DNA from: Candidatus Dormiibacterota bacterium
Lineage (GTDB): Bacteria; Chloroflexota; Dormibacteria; Dormibacterales; Dormibacteraceae
Direction of reading: 5' to 3'
Assembly (NCBI GenBank): GCA_955652585.1
Contig: CATPBF010000188.1
Span: 1-9,541, forward strand
DNA: 9,541 bases
Below, piece by piece: positions 1 to 5,584 of this stretch. Position 1 is the first letter of the stretch. The number at the start of each line of letters is the position of its first letter. Both the position numbers and the translations under genes were made by a program. The notes under the pieces are model-generated. The model saw nothing but the letters and a program-made list of their open reading frames with translations. It was not told where the DNA came from and did no database searches.

Positions 1-434
1 CCAAAGTCGCCGTGGCGACCGGCCCAGGTTCGTTCACGGGCTTGCGCGTGGGCGTCTCATTCGGGCTCGGACTCGCCATGGGACTGCGAATTCCCATCGT
101 TCCGCTGCGAACCCTCGAGCTCCAGGCCGCCCGCAGCGACACCCCGGTAACGGCCATCTCAGAGGCTGGGCGGGGAAGGCTCTATTACCTCGAACCCGGC
201 GCCCACCCCGCGCTTGGAGAGCCGAATGAGATCCCGCGAACACACAGACTCGTCGGGTTCGTCTCGGCGGTGACGGACTCCGCGCTAACCGACGCGGGGC
301 ACGTCTTCGCACCCGAGGAGGAGCTGAGGTCGTTCGGCGGCGCCGCGGCGCGATTGTTGGAATCGGCTTCGGAAGTGGCCTATGGTAGTCTCAAACTCGA
401 GTACATGCAGTCCATTTCTGTTCGCCCCCAGTGA
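1..434 (+). CDS. tsaB: TsaB, t6A tRNA-modification partner protein (5' truncated)
   Basis: Partial gene: the reading frame is open from the left edge (first full codon at base 3) and stops at TGA 432-434. TsaB is an ASKHA-fold scaffold that pairs with TsaD to transfer threonylcarbamoyl to A37 of ANN-decoding tRNAs. The visible part starts within the family's most conserved stretch, ATGPGSFTGLRVGVSFGLGL, followed by the hydrophobic helix and the 'P-I-V-P-L-R-T-L-E' segment that usually opens the variable C-terminal half. Roughly 144 residues are present; the family is normally about 210-230 residues, so about 70 N-terminal residues lie outside the window. The C-terminal half is poorly conserved, as is usual. 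The stop codon overlaps the rimI start (TGATG), implying translational coupling. Identification rests on the motif plus the rimI-tsaD context. Confidence 0.9.
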   Translation, partial: KVAVATGPGSFTGLRVGVSFGLGLAMGLRIPIVPLRTLELQAARSDTPVTAISEAGRGRLYYLEPGAHPALGEPNEIPRTHRLVGFVSAVTDSALTDAGHVFAPEEELRSFGGAAARLLESASEVAYGSLKLEYMQSISVRPQ

Positions 435-1036
435 TGGTTCAGATTCGCCACCAGCTGGCGCTGGAGCTCATGCGCGAGGCGGACATCGCGACGGTGCAGG
501 AGATCGAACGAGAGATCTTCGCGACGCCGTGGCCGCGCAACGCTTACTTCCGCGAGCTCGCGTCGCGGTCGAGCGCGCACTACGTCGTGCTGCGCCAGGA
601 GGGTTTGGTAAAGCCCGCCGGATACCAGGGATCAGAGCTAGACCCGACCATCGTCGGCTACGGCGGGATGTGGCGCATGTACGACGAGGCGCACGTGACC
701 ACCATCGGAGTCCGCCGCGAACTTCATCACCAAGGCCTGGGCCGCATCCTGTTCGCTGGTCTCGTCCAGGCGGCCTACGACATGGGCGCCAAGTGGGTGA
801 CGCTCGAGGTGCGCACGTCCAACGAGAACGCGATGCGCATGTACGAGGCCTTCAGCTTCAAGGTGATCGGCCGGCGCAAGGGCTACTACACCGACAACGG
901 CGAGGACGCGATCGTGATGTGGTCCGACTCTATCCACTCGCCCCGATTCCGCCGCGCTTACGAGGTCAACCTGGAGCGCATCGACTCCGAAGTCCGCGGC
1001 CTGCGCCGCGACCTCCTGACTAAGGAAGGGTCATAG
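434..1036 (+). CDS. rimI: RimI-like GNAT N-acetyltransferase
   Basis: About 200 residues. GNAT enzymes of the RimI family acetylate protein N-termini (ribosomal protein S18 in E. coli) using acetyl-CoA. The acetyl-CoA pyrophosphate-binding loop appears as R-R-E-L-H-H-Q-G-L-G-R around residue 100, preceded by the beta strand H-V-T-T-I-G-V. The RimI signature LEVRTSNENAMRMYEAFSF follows, then the typical 'G-R-R-K-G-Y-Y' near the end of the fold. The usual 'Y..GF' is 'YEAFSF' here, a G-to-S change. There is an extra loop (EGLVKPAGYQGSELDP) before beta 4 and a charged C-terminal extension of about 30 residues, so the protein is longer than E. coli RimI (about 148 residues). GTG 431 and ATG 434 are both possible starts; I prefer ATG 434, which overlaps the tsaB stop. 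Its substrate cannot be read from sequence. Confidence 0.9.
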   Translation: MVQIRHQLALELMREADIATVQEIEREIFATPWPRNAYFRELASRSSAHYVVLRQEGLVKPAGYQGSELDPTIVGYGGMWRMYDEAHVTTIGVRRELHHQGLGRILFAGLVQAAYDMGAKWVTLEVRTSNENAMRMYEAFSFKVIGRRKGYYTDNGEDAIVMWSDSIHSPRFRRAYEVNLERIDSEVRGLRRDLLTKEGS

Positions 1037-1039
1037 GCC

Positions 1040-1109
1040 CCCTCTCCCCGCAGGGGAGAGGGCAAGGGAGCAGCTAATTCCCTCTCCCAACGGGGAGAGG
1101 GTTAGGGAG
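1040..1109. repeat. Tandem pair of REP-like hairpin units between rimI and tsaD
   Basis: Two near-identical units lie head to tail. Unit 1 (1040-1070) has a 10-bp stem, CCCTCTCCCC (1040-1049) with GGGGAGAGGG (1053-1062), around a 3-nt loop. Unit 2 (1080-1109) has a 9-bp stem, CCCTCTCCC (1080-1088) with GGGAGAGGG (1093-1101), around a 4-nt loop. Both are followed by a short tail ending AGGGAG. They are joined by the A/T-rich stretch CAGCTAATT. This is the form of dispersed REP-type elements seen in many GC-rich genomes. They fill almost the whole rimI-tsaD gap, and the tail of unit 2 also supplies purines in front of the tsaD start. Dispersal elsewhere in the genome cannot be seen here. Confidence 0.75.
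1104..1109 (+). promoter_or_regulatory. Ribosome binding site of tsaD, formed by the repeat tail
   Basis: AGGGAG sits 6 nt before the GTG start at 1116 and is the last six bases of REP-like unit 2. The GGAG core (1106-1109) can pair with the anti-Shine-Dalgarno. The upstream 9-bp hairpin ends at 1101, just before the site, so it should not occlude it when folded. Confidence 0.5.
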
Positions 1110-1115
1110 TGGGGC

Positions 1116-2105
1116 GTGAACACGCAACTAACGCTCGGCATCGAAACGTCGTGTGACGAAACTTCGGTCGCCCTGGTCGAGGACGGCCGGCGCGTCGTTT
1201 CGAACGTCATCCACTCGCAGGTGGACCTGCACAAGGACTTCGGAGGCGTCGTCCCCGAGCTGGCCGCGCGCGACCACCTCGAGCGCTTGCCCCAGCTACT
1301 CGACCTCGCCTTCGAGAAGGCGGGAGCGGGCCCGGAGGACGTCGGTCTCATCGCCGTCACGCGCGGCCCGGGCCTCGCCGGCTGCCTCCTGGTCGGCGTC
1401 GGCGTGGCCGAGGGCCTGAGCGCGTCGTGGTCGCGCCCGCTGACCGGGGTCAACCACCTGTGGGGCCACATCTACGCCGCCATGCTGACTCGACCCGACC
1501 TGGAACCGCCGCTGCTGGGCCTGGTGGTGAGCGGCGCGCACTCGGACCTCGTGCGCATGCCCGAACACGGGCGGTTTGAGGTCATCGGGCGCACCCGCGA
1601 CGACGCTGCAGGCGAGGCCTTCGACAAGGCGGCCCGCATGCTCGGGCTCGGCTACCCCGGAGGGCCTGCGCTCGACCGCCTCGCCCGCACGGGTGACCCG
1701 CGGCGGCAGCCGTTGCCGAAGCCTTCGCTGCCTGGGCTCGAGTTCAGCTTCAGCGGGCTGAAGACGGCGCTGCTCTACCGCCTTCGCGATCTGGGCGACG
1801 CCGTCACGCCGCAGGACAAAGCCGACCTGGCGGCGGCTTTCGAACGCTCCGTGGTGGAGTCCCTGATGGAGAAGCTGGATGAGGCCCTGTCCAGGACGTC
1901 GGTGTCCGACGTCGTCGTGGCCGGCGGCGTGGCCGCCAACACCCTTTTGCGCCGGCGGACGATCGAGGTGGTGGCGGGTCGGGCGCGCCTGACGATGCCG
2001 ACCCTCGAGCTCTGCACCGACAACGCCGCCATGATCGCCGCCGCAGGCTTCTTTGGCCCAGCCCGACAAACGGCCACGGTCGATCCCTCACTAGGATGGG
2101 ACTGA
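1116..2105 (+). CDS. tsaD: TsaD, tRNA N6-adenosine threonylcarbamoyltransferase
   Basis: 329 residues, normal for the bacterial family. TsaD is the catalytic subunit that transfers the threonylcarbamoyl group from TC-AMP to A37 of tRNA. Motifs seen in order: GIETSCDETSVAL (8-20); VVPELAARDH (45-54); NHLWGH (113-118), giving the two metal-ligand histidines H114 and H118; DDAAGEAFDKAARMLGLGYP (162-181); FSFSGLKTAL (210-219); VVAGGVAANTLLR (267-279); and TDNAAMIA (301-308), giving the third metal ligand D302. Two motif positions are unusual: the SGGHT motif reads SGAHS (139-143) and NHLEGH reads NHLWGH. GTG 1116 is chosen because it is the first start after rimI, follows an AGGGAG, and gives the standard N-terminus. 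The stop overlaps the next ORF (TGATG). Confidence 0.95.
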   Translation: MNTQLTLGIETSCDETSVALVEDGRRVVSNVIHSQVDLHKDFGGVVPELAARDHLERLPQLLDLAFEKAGAGPEDVGLIAVTRGPGLAGCLLVGVGVAEGLSASWSRPLTGVNHLWGHIYAAMLTRPDLEPPLLGLVVSGAHSDLVRMPEHGRFEVIGRTRDDAAGEAFDKAARMLGLGYPGGPALDRLARTGDPRRQPLPKPSLPGLEFSFSGLKTALLYRLRDLGDAVTPQDKADLAAAFERSVVESLMEKLDEALSRTSVSDVVVAGGVAANTLLRRRTIEVVAGRARLTMPTLELCTDNAAMIAAAGFFGPARQTATVDPSLGWD

Positions 2106-2332
2106 TGGGTGTCGAAGGCTGGGTGGAGGTCTACCGCGGCGAGCGATTGCAAGCCGACCTGGTCGCGGCGGTCCTGAACGCGAGCGGGATTCCGGCCGAG
2201 GTCTTTGGCGACAGCGCGTACTCGGCGGCCATGAACTTCACCGAGGCCCGGATCATGGTTCCGGACTCCCAGGCCAAGCAGGCCATCCAGCTCATCCGCA
2301 GCGGGGAAAGAAAAGCGCCCGAAGGGGTTTAG
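2105..2332 (+). CDS. DUF2007-like small protein (putative signal-transducing protein)
   Basis: 75 residues. The pattern WVEVYRGERLQADLVAAVLN, then S-G-I-P-A-E-V-F-G-D, then ARIMVPDSQAKQA matches the small DUF2007 domain. That domain has a ferredoxin-like beta-alpha-beta fold in which an N-terminal strand is followed by a helix that 'counts' residues of a multi-copy regulator; its molecular function is not established. I prefer ATG 2105, which overlaps the tsaD stop and has AGGA (2093-2096) 8 nt upstream. ATG 2096 is in frame but has no Shine-Dalgarno. It is the last gene before the CIRCE operator and is probably co-transcribed with tsaD. No signal peptide or membrane segment is present. The family call is moderate and comes from recognition only. 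Confidence 0.75.
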   Translation: MGVEGWVEVYRGERLQADLVAAVLNASGIPAEVFGDSAYSAAMNFTEARIMVPDSQAKQAIQLIRSGERKAPEGV

Positions 2333-2353
2333 CGGCCTACTTCGGCTGGGTAG

Positions 2354-2359
2354 TAGACT
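2354..2359 (+). promoter_or_regulatory. Candidate -10 box of the groESL promoter
   Basis: TAGACT lies immediately upstream of, and touching, the CIRCE left arm, so transcription would begin inside the operator, as is usual for HrcA-controlled promoters. I find no good -35 box at the right distance, so the call is weak. The 11-mer GTAGACTTAGC (2353-2363) recurs exactly at 8525-8535, just before tRNA-Asp, which supports TAGACT being a -10 element. Confidence 0.35.
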
Positions 2360-2385
2360 TAGCAGTCGACCCCCCTGAGTGCTAA
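2359..2385 (+). promoter_or_regulatory. CIRCE operator (HrcA binding site) of groESL
   Basis: TTAGCAGTC (2359-2367), a 9-nt spacer (2368-2376) and GAGTGCTAA (2377-2385) match the CIRCE consensus TTAGCACTC-N9-GAGTGCTAA with a single change in the left arm (G for C at arm position 7). CIRCE is bound by the HrcA repressor, which releases on heat shock or when GroEL is titrated by unfolded protein. hrcA itself is not in this window. A second right-hand arm, GACTGCTAA (2401-2409), lies just downstream and pairs perfectly with the variant left arm. Confidence 0.92.
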
Positions 2386-2400
2386 GCGCTCGGGCCTGGG

Positions 2401-2409
2401 GACTGCTAA
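2401..2409 (+). repeat. Extra CIRCE-like half-site, exact complement of the left arm
   Basis: GACTGCTAA is the exact reverse complement of the variant CIRCE left arm TTAGCAGTC (2359-2367), with 33 nt between. It is in the groES 5' leader, 34 nt before the ATG. Either it is an extra operator half-site, or it forms an RNA stem with the left arm that competes with the CIRCE stem. Confidence 0.6.
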
Positions 2410-2443
2410 CTAGATCAAATTCAGCTGAGGAGGGTATTTGCAC

Positions 2444-2752
2444 ATGAATCTGAGACCGCTGGGCGACCGTGTTGTGGTCAAGCCGTCGGAGAAGGAAGAG
2501 AAGACCAAGAGCGGGATCGTGCTTCCGGACACCGCCAAGGAAAAGCCCCAGGAGGGCACCGTTCAGGCAGTGGGGACCGGAAGGATCCTGGACAACGGCA
2601 CCAAGGTGCCGATGGAGCTCAAGGTCGGCGACAAGATTCTTTACGCCAAGTACGCCGGCAACGAATTCAAGGTCGACGAAATCGAGTACCTGATCGTGTC
2701 CGAGAAGGACGTGCTCGCGATCGTCGGAGCCAACGGCAAGACCAAGAAGTAA
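2444..2752 (+). CDS. groES: GroES, 10-kDa co-chaperonin
   Basis: 102 residues. GroES forms the heptameric lid of the GroEL folding chamber in the cytosol. The N-terminal signature NLRPLGDRVVVKPSEKEEKT, the mobile-loop region 'K-S-G-I-V-L-P-D-T-A-K-E-K-P', and the C-terminal half 'V-G-D-K-I-L-Y-A-K-Y-A-G-N-E' with 'Y-L-I-V-S-E-K-D-V-L-A-I' are all typical. ATG 2444 is chosen because GAGGAGGG (2427-2434) lies 9 nt upstream; the in-frame TTG at 2438 is too close to that site. A short lysine-rich tail (NGKTKK) extends past the usual end. It is first in the operon, 24 nt before groEL, and is under CIRCE control. Confidence 0.98.
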   Translation: MNLRPLGDRVVVKPSEKEEKTKSGIVLPDTAKEKPQEGTVQAVGTGRILDNGTKVPMELKVGDKILYAKYAGNEFKVDEIEYLIVSEKDVLAIVGANGKTKK

Positions 2753-2776
2753 CTAAGGCAAGAGGGAAAGGTATAT

Positions 2777-4399
2777 ATGGCAAAGATAGTCACATTCGAC
2801 GTAGACGCAAGACAGGCCCTTAAGAAGGGCATCGACACCGTGGCCCAGGCCGTGCGGATCACGCTCGGTCCCAAGGGTCGCAACGTAGTCCTCGAGAAGA
2901 AGTTCGGCGCCCCGACCGTGACCAACGACGGCGTCACGATCGTGCGCGAGATCGAGCTCAAGGACCCCATGGAGAACACCGGCGCGCAGCTTCTGCGCGA
3001 GGTGGCGACGAAGACCAACGACGTGGCCGGTGACGGCACCACCACGGCGACCCTTCTCGCTCAGACCATGATCAGCGAAGGCTTCCGCAACGTCACCGCG
3101 GGCGCCAACCCGATGCAGCTTAAGATCGGCATCCAGAAGGCCGTTGAGGCCGTGGTCGACGAGATCAAGAAGCTCTCGGTCCCGGTCAAGGGCCACGAGG
3201 ACGTCGCCCACGTGGCGGCGATCTCCAGCCAGGACGAGCAGATCGGCTCACTCATCGCCGACGCGATGGACAAGGTCGGCAAGGATGGTGTCATCACCGT
3301 CGAGGACAACCAGACCATGGCCACTGAGCTCGAGGTCGTCGAAGGTATGCAGTTCGACCGCGGCTACGTAGCCGCGTACATGGTCACCAACCCCGACCGG
3401 ATGGAGGCAGTCCTCGAGGACCCCTACATCCTGATCACCGACCGTAAGATCTCGGCGATCCAGGACCTGCTCCCCGTTTTGGAGCGCGTGGTCCAGCAGG
3501 GCAAGCCGCTCCTCATCGTCGCCGAAGACGTCGAGGGCGAGGCGCTCGCGACTCTGATCGTCAACAAGCTGCGCGGAACGTTCACCGCGGTCGCCGTCAA
3601 GGCGCCCGGCTTCGGTGACCGCCGCAAGGCGATGCTCGAGGACATGGCGATCCTGACGGGTGGCCAGGTCATCAGCGAGGACCTCGGCCTCAAGCTCGAC
3701 CAGACCAAGGTCGAGCAGCTGGGCAAGGCTCGCAGGGTGACCGTCAACAAGGACGACACCACCATCGTGGAGGGCGCCGGCAAGCCGGAGGCCATCCAGG
3801 CCCGGATCAAGTCGATCAAGGCCCAGGTCGAGGAGACCACGTCCGACTTCGACAAGGAGAAGCTGCAGGAGCGGCTCGCGAAGCTCGCCGGCGGCGTCGC
3901 CGTGATCAAGGTCGGAGCTGCTACCGAAGTGGAGCAGAAGGAGAAGAAGCACCGCATCGAGGACGCGCTCAGCGCGACCAAGGCCGCGGTGGAAGAGGGA
4001 ATCGTCGCGGGCGGTGGCACCGTGCTGCTTAACGCGCAGAAGAAGCTCGACGGCGGGCTCGGCCTCAAGGACGACCAGGCGACCGGCGTCAACATCGTCC
4101 GCAGGGCGCTCGAGGAGCCGCTGAAGCAGATCGCTCAGAACGCCGGCAAGGAAGGCTCCGTCATCGTCGAGGAGGTCCGTAAGGGCAAGGCCGGTTTCGG
4201 CTACGACGCCCTGAACGACAAGTACGTAAACATGTTCGAGGCCGGCATCGTCGACCCGGCCAAGGTCACGCGCTCTGCGCTGCAGAACGCAGCGTCGATC
4301 GCCGCGATGGTGCTCACCACCGAGGCGATGGTCACCGAGGTTCCCGAGGAGAAGCGGGGCGGTGGCGGCATGCCAGGTGGCATGGGCGACATGATGTAA
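2777..4399 (+). CDS. groEL: GroEL, 60-kDa chaperonin
   Basis: 540 residues, full length. GroEL is the ATP-driven double-ring folding chamber that works with GroES. The nucleotide-binding stretches TLGPKGRNVVLEKKFG (29-44) and DVAGDGTTTATLLAQTM (82-98, catalytic Asp at 86) are intact, as are the apical-domain region with KAPGFGDRRK and the equatorial return with EEGIVAGGG. The C-terminus is RGGGGMPGGMGDMM, the flexible Gly-Met tail typical of the main housekeeping GroEL, not the His-rich tail of the specialised actinobacterial GroEL1. ATG 2777 has AGAGGGAAAGG (2761-2771) upstream. It is co-transcribed with groES. All motifs I checked match the normal family, so I see no sign of divergence of function. 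Confidence 0.98.
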   Translation: MAKIVTFDVDARQALKKGIDTVAQAVRITLGPKGRNVVLEKKFGAPTVTNDGVTIVREIELKDPMENTGAQLLREVATKTNDVAGDGTTTATLLAQTMISEGFRNVTAGANPMQLKIGIQKAVEAVVDEIKKLSVPVKGHEDVAHVAAISSQDEQIGSLIADAMDKVGKDGVITVEDNQTMATELEVVEGMQFDRGYVAAYMVTNPDRMEAVLEDPYILITDRKISAIQDLLPVLERVVQQGKPLLIVAEDVEGEALATLIVNKLRGTFTAVAVKAPGFGDRRKAMLEDMAILTGGQVISEDLGLKLDQTKVEQLGKARRVTVNKDDTTIVEGAGKPEAIQARIKSIKAQVEETTSDFDKEKLQERLAKLAGGVAVIKVGAATEVEQKEKKHRIEDALSATKAAVEEGIVAGGGTVLLNAQKKLDGGLGLKDDQATGVNIVRRALEEPLKQIAQNAGKEGSVIVEEVRKGKAGFGYDALNDKYVNMFEAGIVDPAKVTRSALQNAASIAAMVLTTEAMVTEVPEEKRGGGGMPGGMGDMM

Positions 4400-4516
4400 G
4401 AGGCAATCGCCTCCCCATACCACTGGGGCCCCCGCGCCGCAGGCGCGGGAGTGGTCGCAGCGCCGGGTGGGGATGCCCGCCTAAGTTCTGCGGTTGCTAG
4501 TCAGTTCGACCTAAAG
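4400..4516. other. Intergenic stretch after groEL with two small GC-rich hairpins
   Basis: No gene is seen. A 5-bp hairpin (GAGGC 4400-4404 with GCCTC 4409-4413) abuts the groEL stop. An 8-bp perfect stem (CCCGCGCC 4431-4438 with GGCGCGGG 4442-4449, loop GCA) follows; it has no T-run, so it is unlikely to be an intrinsic terminator by itself but could protect the mRNA 3' end. The rest (4450-4516) shows nothing I can name. Confidence 0.5.
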
Positions 4517-4542
4517 GAGCCCCTCCTCGTGAGGGGCTCTTT
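4513..4542. terminator. Bidirectional intrinsic terminator between groEL and convergent minus-strand genes
   Basis: A perfect 9-bp stem, GAGCCCCTC (4517-4525) with GAGGGGCTC (4531-4539), around loop CTCGT is followed by TTT and preceded by AAA (4513-4515). It therefore reads as a terminator on both strands, though the T-runs are short. It lies where the groEL transcript and the minus-strand membrane-protein run converge, and ends on the stop codon of the latter (4542-4544). Confidence 0.8.
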
Positions 4543-5069
4543 CACTTCCCCGGTAGCGGGGAAGGTGGCCCCTCGCGCAGCGAGCGGCCGGATGGGGAGG
4601 TCCCACTTGGCTTAAAACGTGTAGCGGGCTCGCCGACCGGGATGATCCCGCGCAGGCCAACAATGCGCCGCCCCGCGAAGGTCACCGCAAATGGCAGCAG
4701 CAGCATGCCGGACGCCACGACCATCGACAGTGCGTCGGGCAGGTGTCGAGGATCCCGTAGTCCCAGGTACGTGAGGTAGCCGCCCCCTGCTGCAGTCAGC
4801 CCGACCACGAGCACCGCCGCGCCGATCACCCAAACCCGGTACTCGTGGTACAGGGCGGCCGCGCGGATGCTGGCGAGCCGGAGCAGCCACCAGGCGGCGA
4901 GCCCGTTGAGGACCAATCCGCTGAGCACCGCGCAGCCGGCGATGACAAGGCGGAAGGCGGTCAGATGGAGCATCACGAAAGCGGACGCATTGACGGCGAG
5001 GATGCCGACGGGCGTGATTACGCCCAGGGTCACCAGGACAGCCTCGCGCAACCGTCGGGACCTGAGCAT
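4542..5069 (-). CDS. Hypothetical four-helix integral membrane protein
   Basis: 175 residues; I do not recognise the family. Four hydrophobic segments are visible at about residues 10-32, 38-64, 79-103 and 112-132. The N-terminus is basic (MLRSRRLRE), suggesting it is cytoplasmic. The loops are short and there is no signal-peptidase site or known motif. From about residue 157 the tail (SPSGRSLREGPPSPLPGK) is encoded by a REP-like element and has an unrelated, low-complexity composition, so the native C-terminus was probably replaced or extended by the repeat. It starts 27 nt after the stop of the PH-like protein, so it is likely the last gene of the HesB run. No clear Shine-Dalgarno precedes the ATG at 5069, which is consistent with translational coupling. 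Confidence 0.65.
   Translation of the reverse strand: MLRSRRLREAVLVTLGVITPVGILAVNASAFVMLHLTAFRLVIAGCAVLSGLVLNGLAAWWLLRLASIRAAALYHEYRVWVIGAAVLVVGLTAAGGGYLTYLGLRDPRHLPDALSMVVASGMLLLPFAVTFAGRRIVGLRGIIPVGEPATRFKPSGTSPSGRSLREGPPSPLPGK
4545..4600. repeat. REP-like two-hairpin element in the 3' end of a membrane-protein gene
   Basis: Hairpin 1: CTTCCCCG (4545-4552) with CGGGGAAG (4557-4564), an 8-bp perfect stem. Hairpin 2: GGCC-C-CTCGC (4567-4576) with GCGAG-C-GGCC (4580-4589), loop GCA, one C-C mismatch. It ends with GGATGGGGAGG, which can also pair with the first CTTCCCC arm. The arrangement 'TCCCC...GGGGAGGTGGCC..GCGCAGCG..GGCCGGA.GGGGA' is a form seen dispersed in many GC-rich genomes. It is different from the simple hairpin pair at 1040-1109. 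Confidence 0.7.
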
Positions 5070-5096
5070 CTGCTGAGAACGATAGCGTTCGCGAAG

Positions 5097-5570
5097 TTAT
5101 CGGGCGGTCGGGCCCTCGATCGGCATGTCCATGACCCTCGAGATCTCTGCGATCTGATCTGTGCTCAGGAGTGTCGGATCGATGGTCAAGAGAATCGTGT
5201 AATTCGTGTCGTAGAACTGCACCGATCCCGATGTGTGGCGCGCCGCGGGCGTCCAGCCAAGCGAAGCTATCCTCGCCCGCGGCCACGTCGACTCTCGGAA
5301 GATGCCCCGATATTTGACCGAGTCGGCGTCGATCGTCAGCCGGAAGCGGCCCTTGGCGGCGAGATCAGACGCCGTGAACACGAGGAAGATGAAAGGGAGG
5401 ATCCAGGCCCAGAAAAAGAAGGCGCGATTCATGTTCGGCTGGGGATTGAACCAGAGCTGGACCAGAAGTGCCGTGATCAGAAGGCCGAAGATGCCTGGAC
5501 CGATAGAGAAAAACTTCAGCCAGGACCCGGTGTATCGAATGGTCAGCGGCATGCCCGGCTGATCGGGCAC
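5097..5570 (-). CDS. Small membrane protein with PH-like cytoplasmic domain
   Basis: 157 residues from GTG 5570 (151 from ATG 5552, the internal alternative; neither has a clear Shine-Dalgarno). A short N-terminal stretch is followed by two hydrophobic helices (about 21-41 and 49-69) forming a hairpin. A soluble beta-rich part follows (about 74-147) with RFRLTIDADSVKYRG, W-P-R-A-R-I-A-S-L-G-W and a closing helix rich in I/E/M. The layout of two helices then a 'F-x-L-T-I-D-x-D-x-V-x-Y' strand pair is that of bacterial PH-domain (bPH) membrane proteins, whose function is mostly unknown. It starts 14 nt after the HesB stop, so both are likely on one transcript. Confident as a gene, moderate on the fold. 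Confidence 0.7.
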   Translation of the reverse strand: MPDQPGMPLTIRYTGSWLKFFSIGPGIFGLLITALLVQLWFNPQPNMNRAFFFWAWILPFIFLVFTASDLAAKGRFRLTIDADSVKYRGIFRESTWPRARIASLGWTPAARHTSGSVQFYDTNYTILLTIDPTLLSTDQIAEISRVMDMPIEGPTAR

Positions 5571-5584
5571 CGAGCGACGCTAGG

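Noticed and set aside
1296..2069. Minus-strand ORF of 257 codons antisense to tsaD
   Set aside because: tsaD motifs are complete on the plus strand; this frame is rich in H, R, Q, A with no domain.
3248..4423. Long minus-strand ORF (391 codons) antisense to groEL
   Set aside because: The groEL frame explains the sequence fully; the antisense translation has a composition rich in L, D, H, R and no domain, which is the usual shadow of a GC-rich conserved gene.
4450..4516. Possible tRNA-like or small RNA gene after groEL ('GTTCGAC' resembling a T-loop)
   Set aside because: No acceptor, D or anticodon stem can be formed around it.
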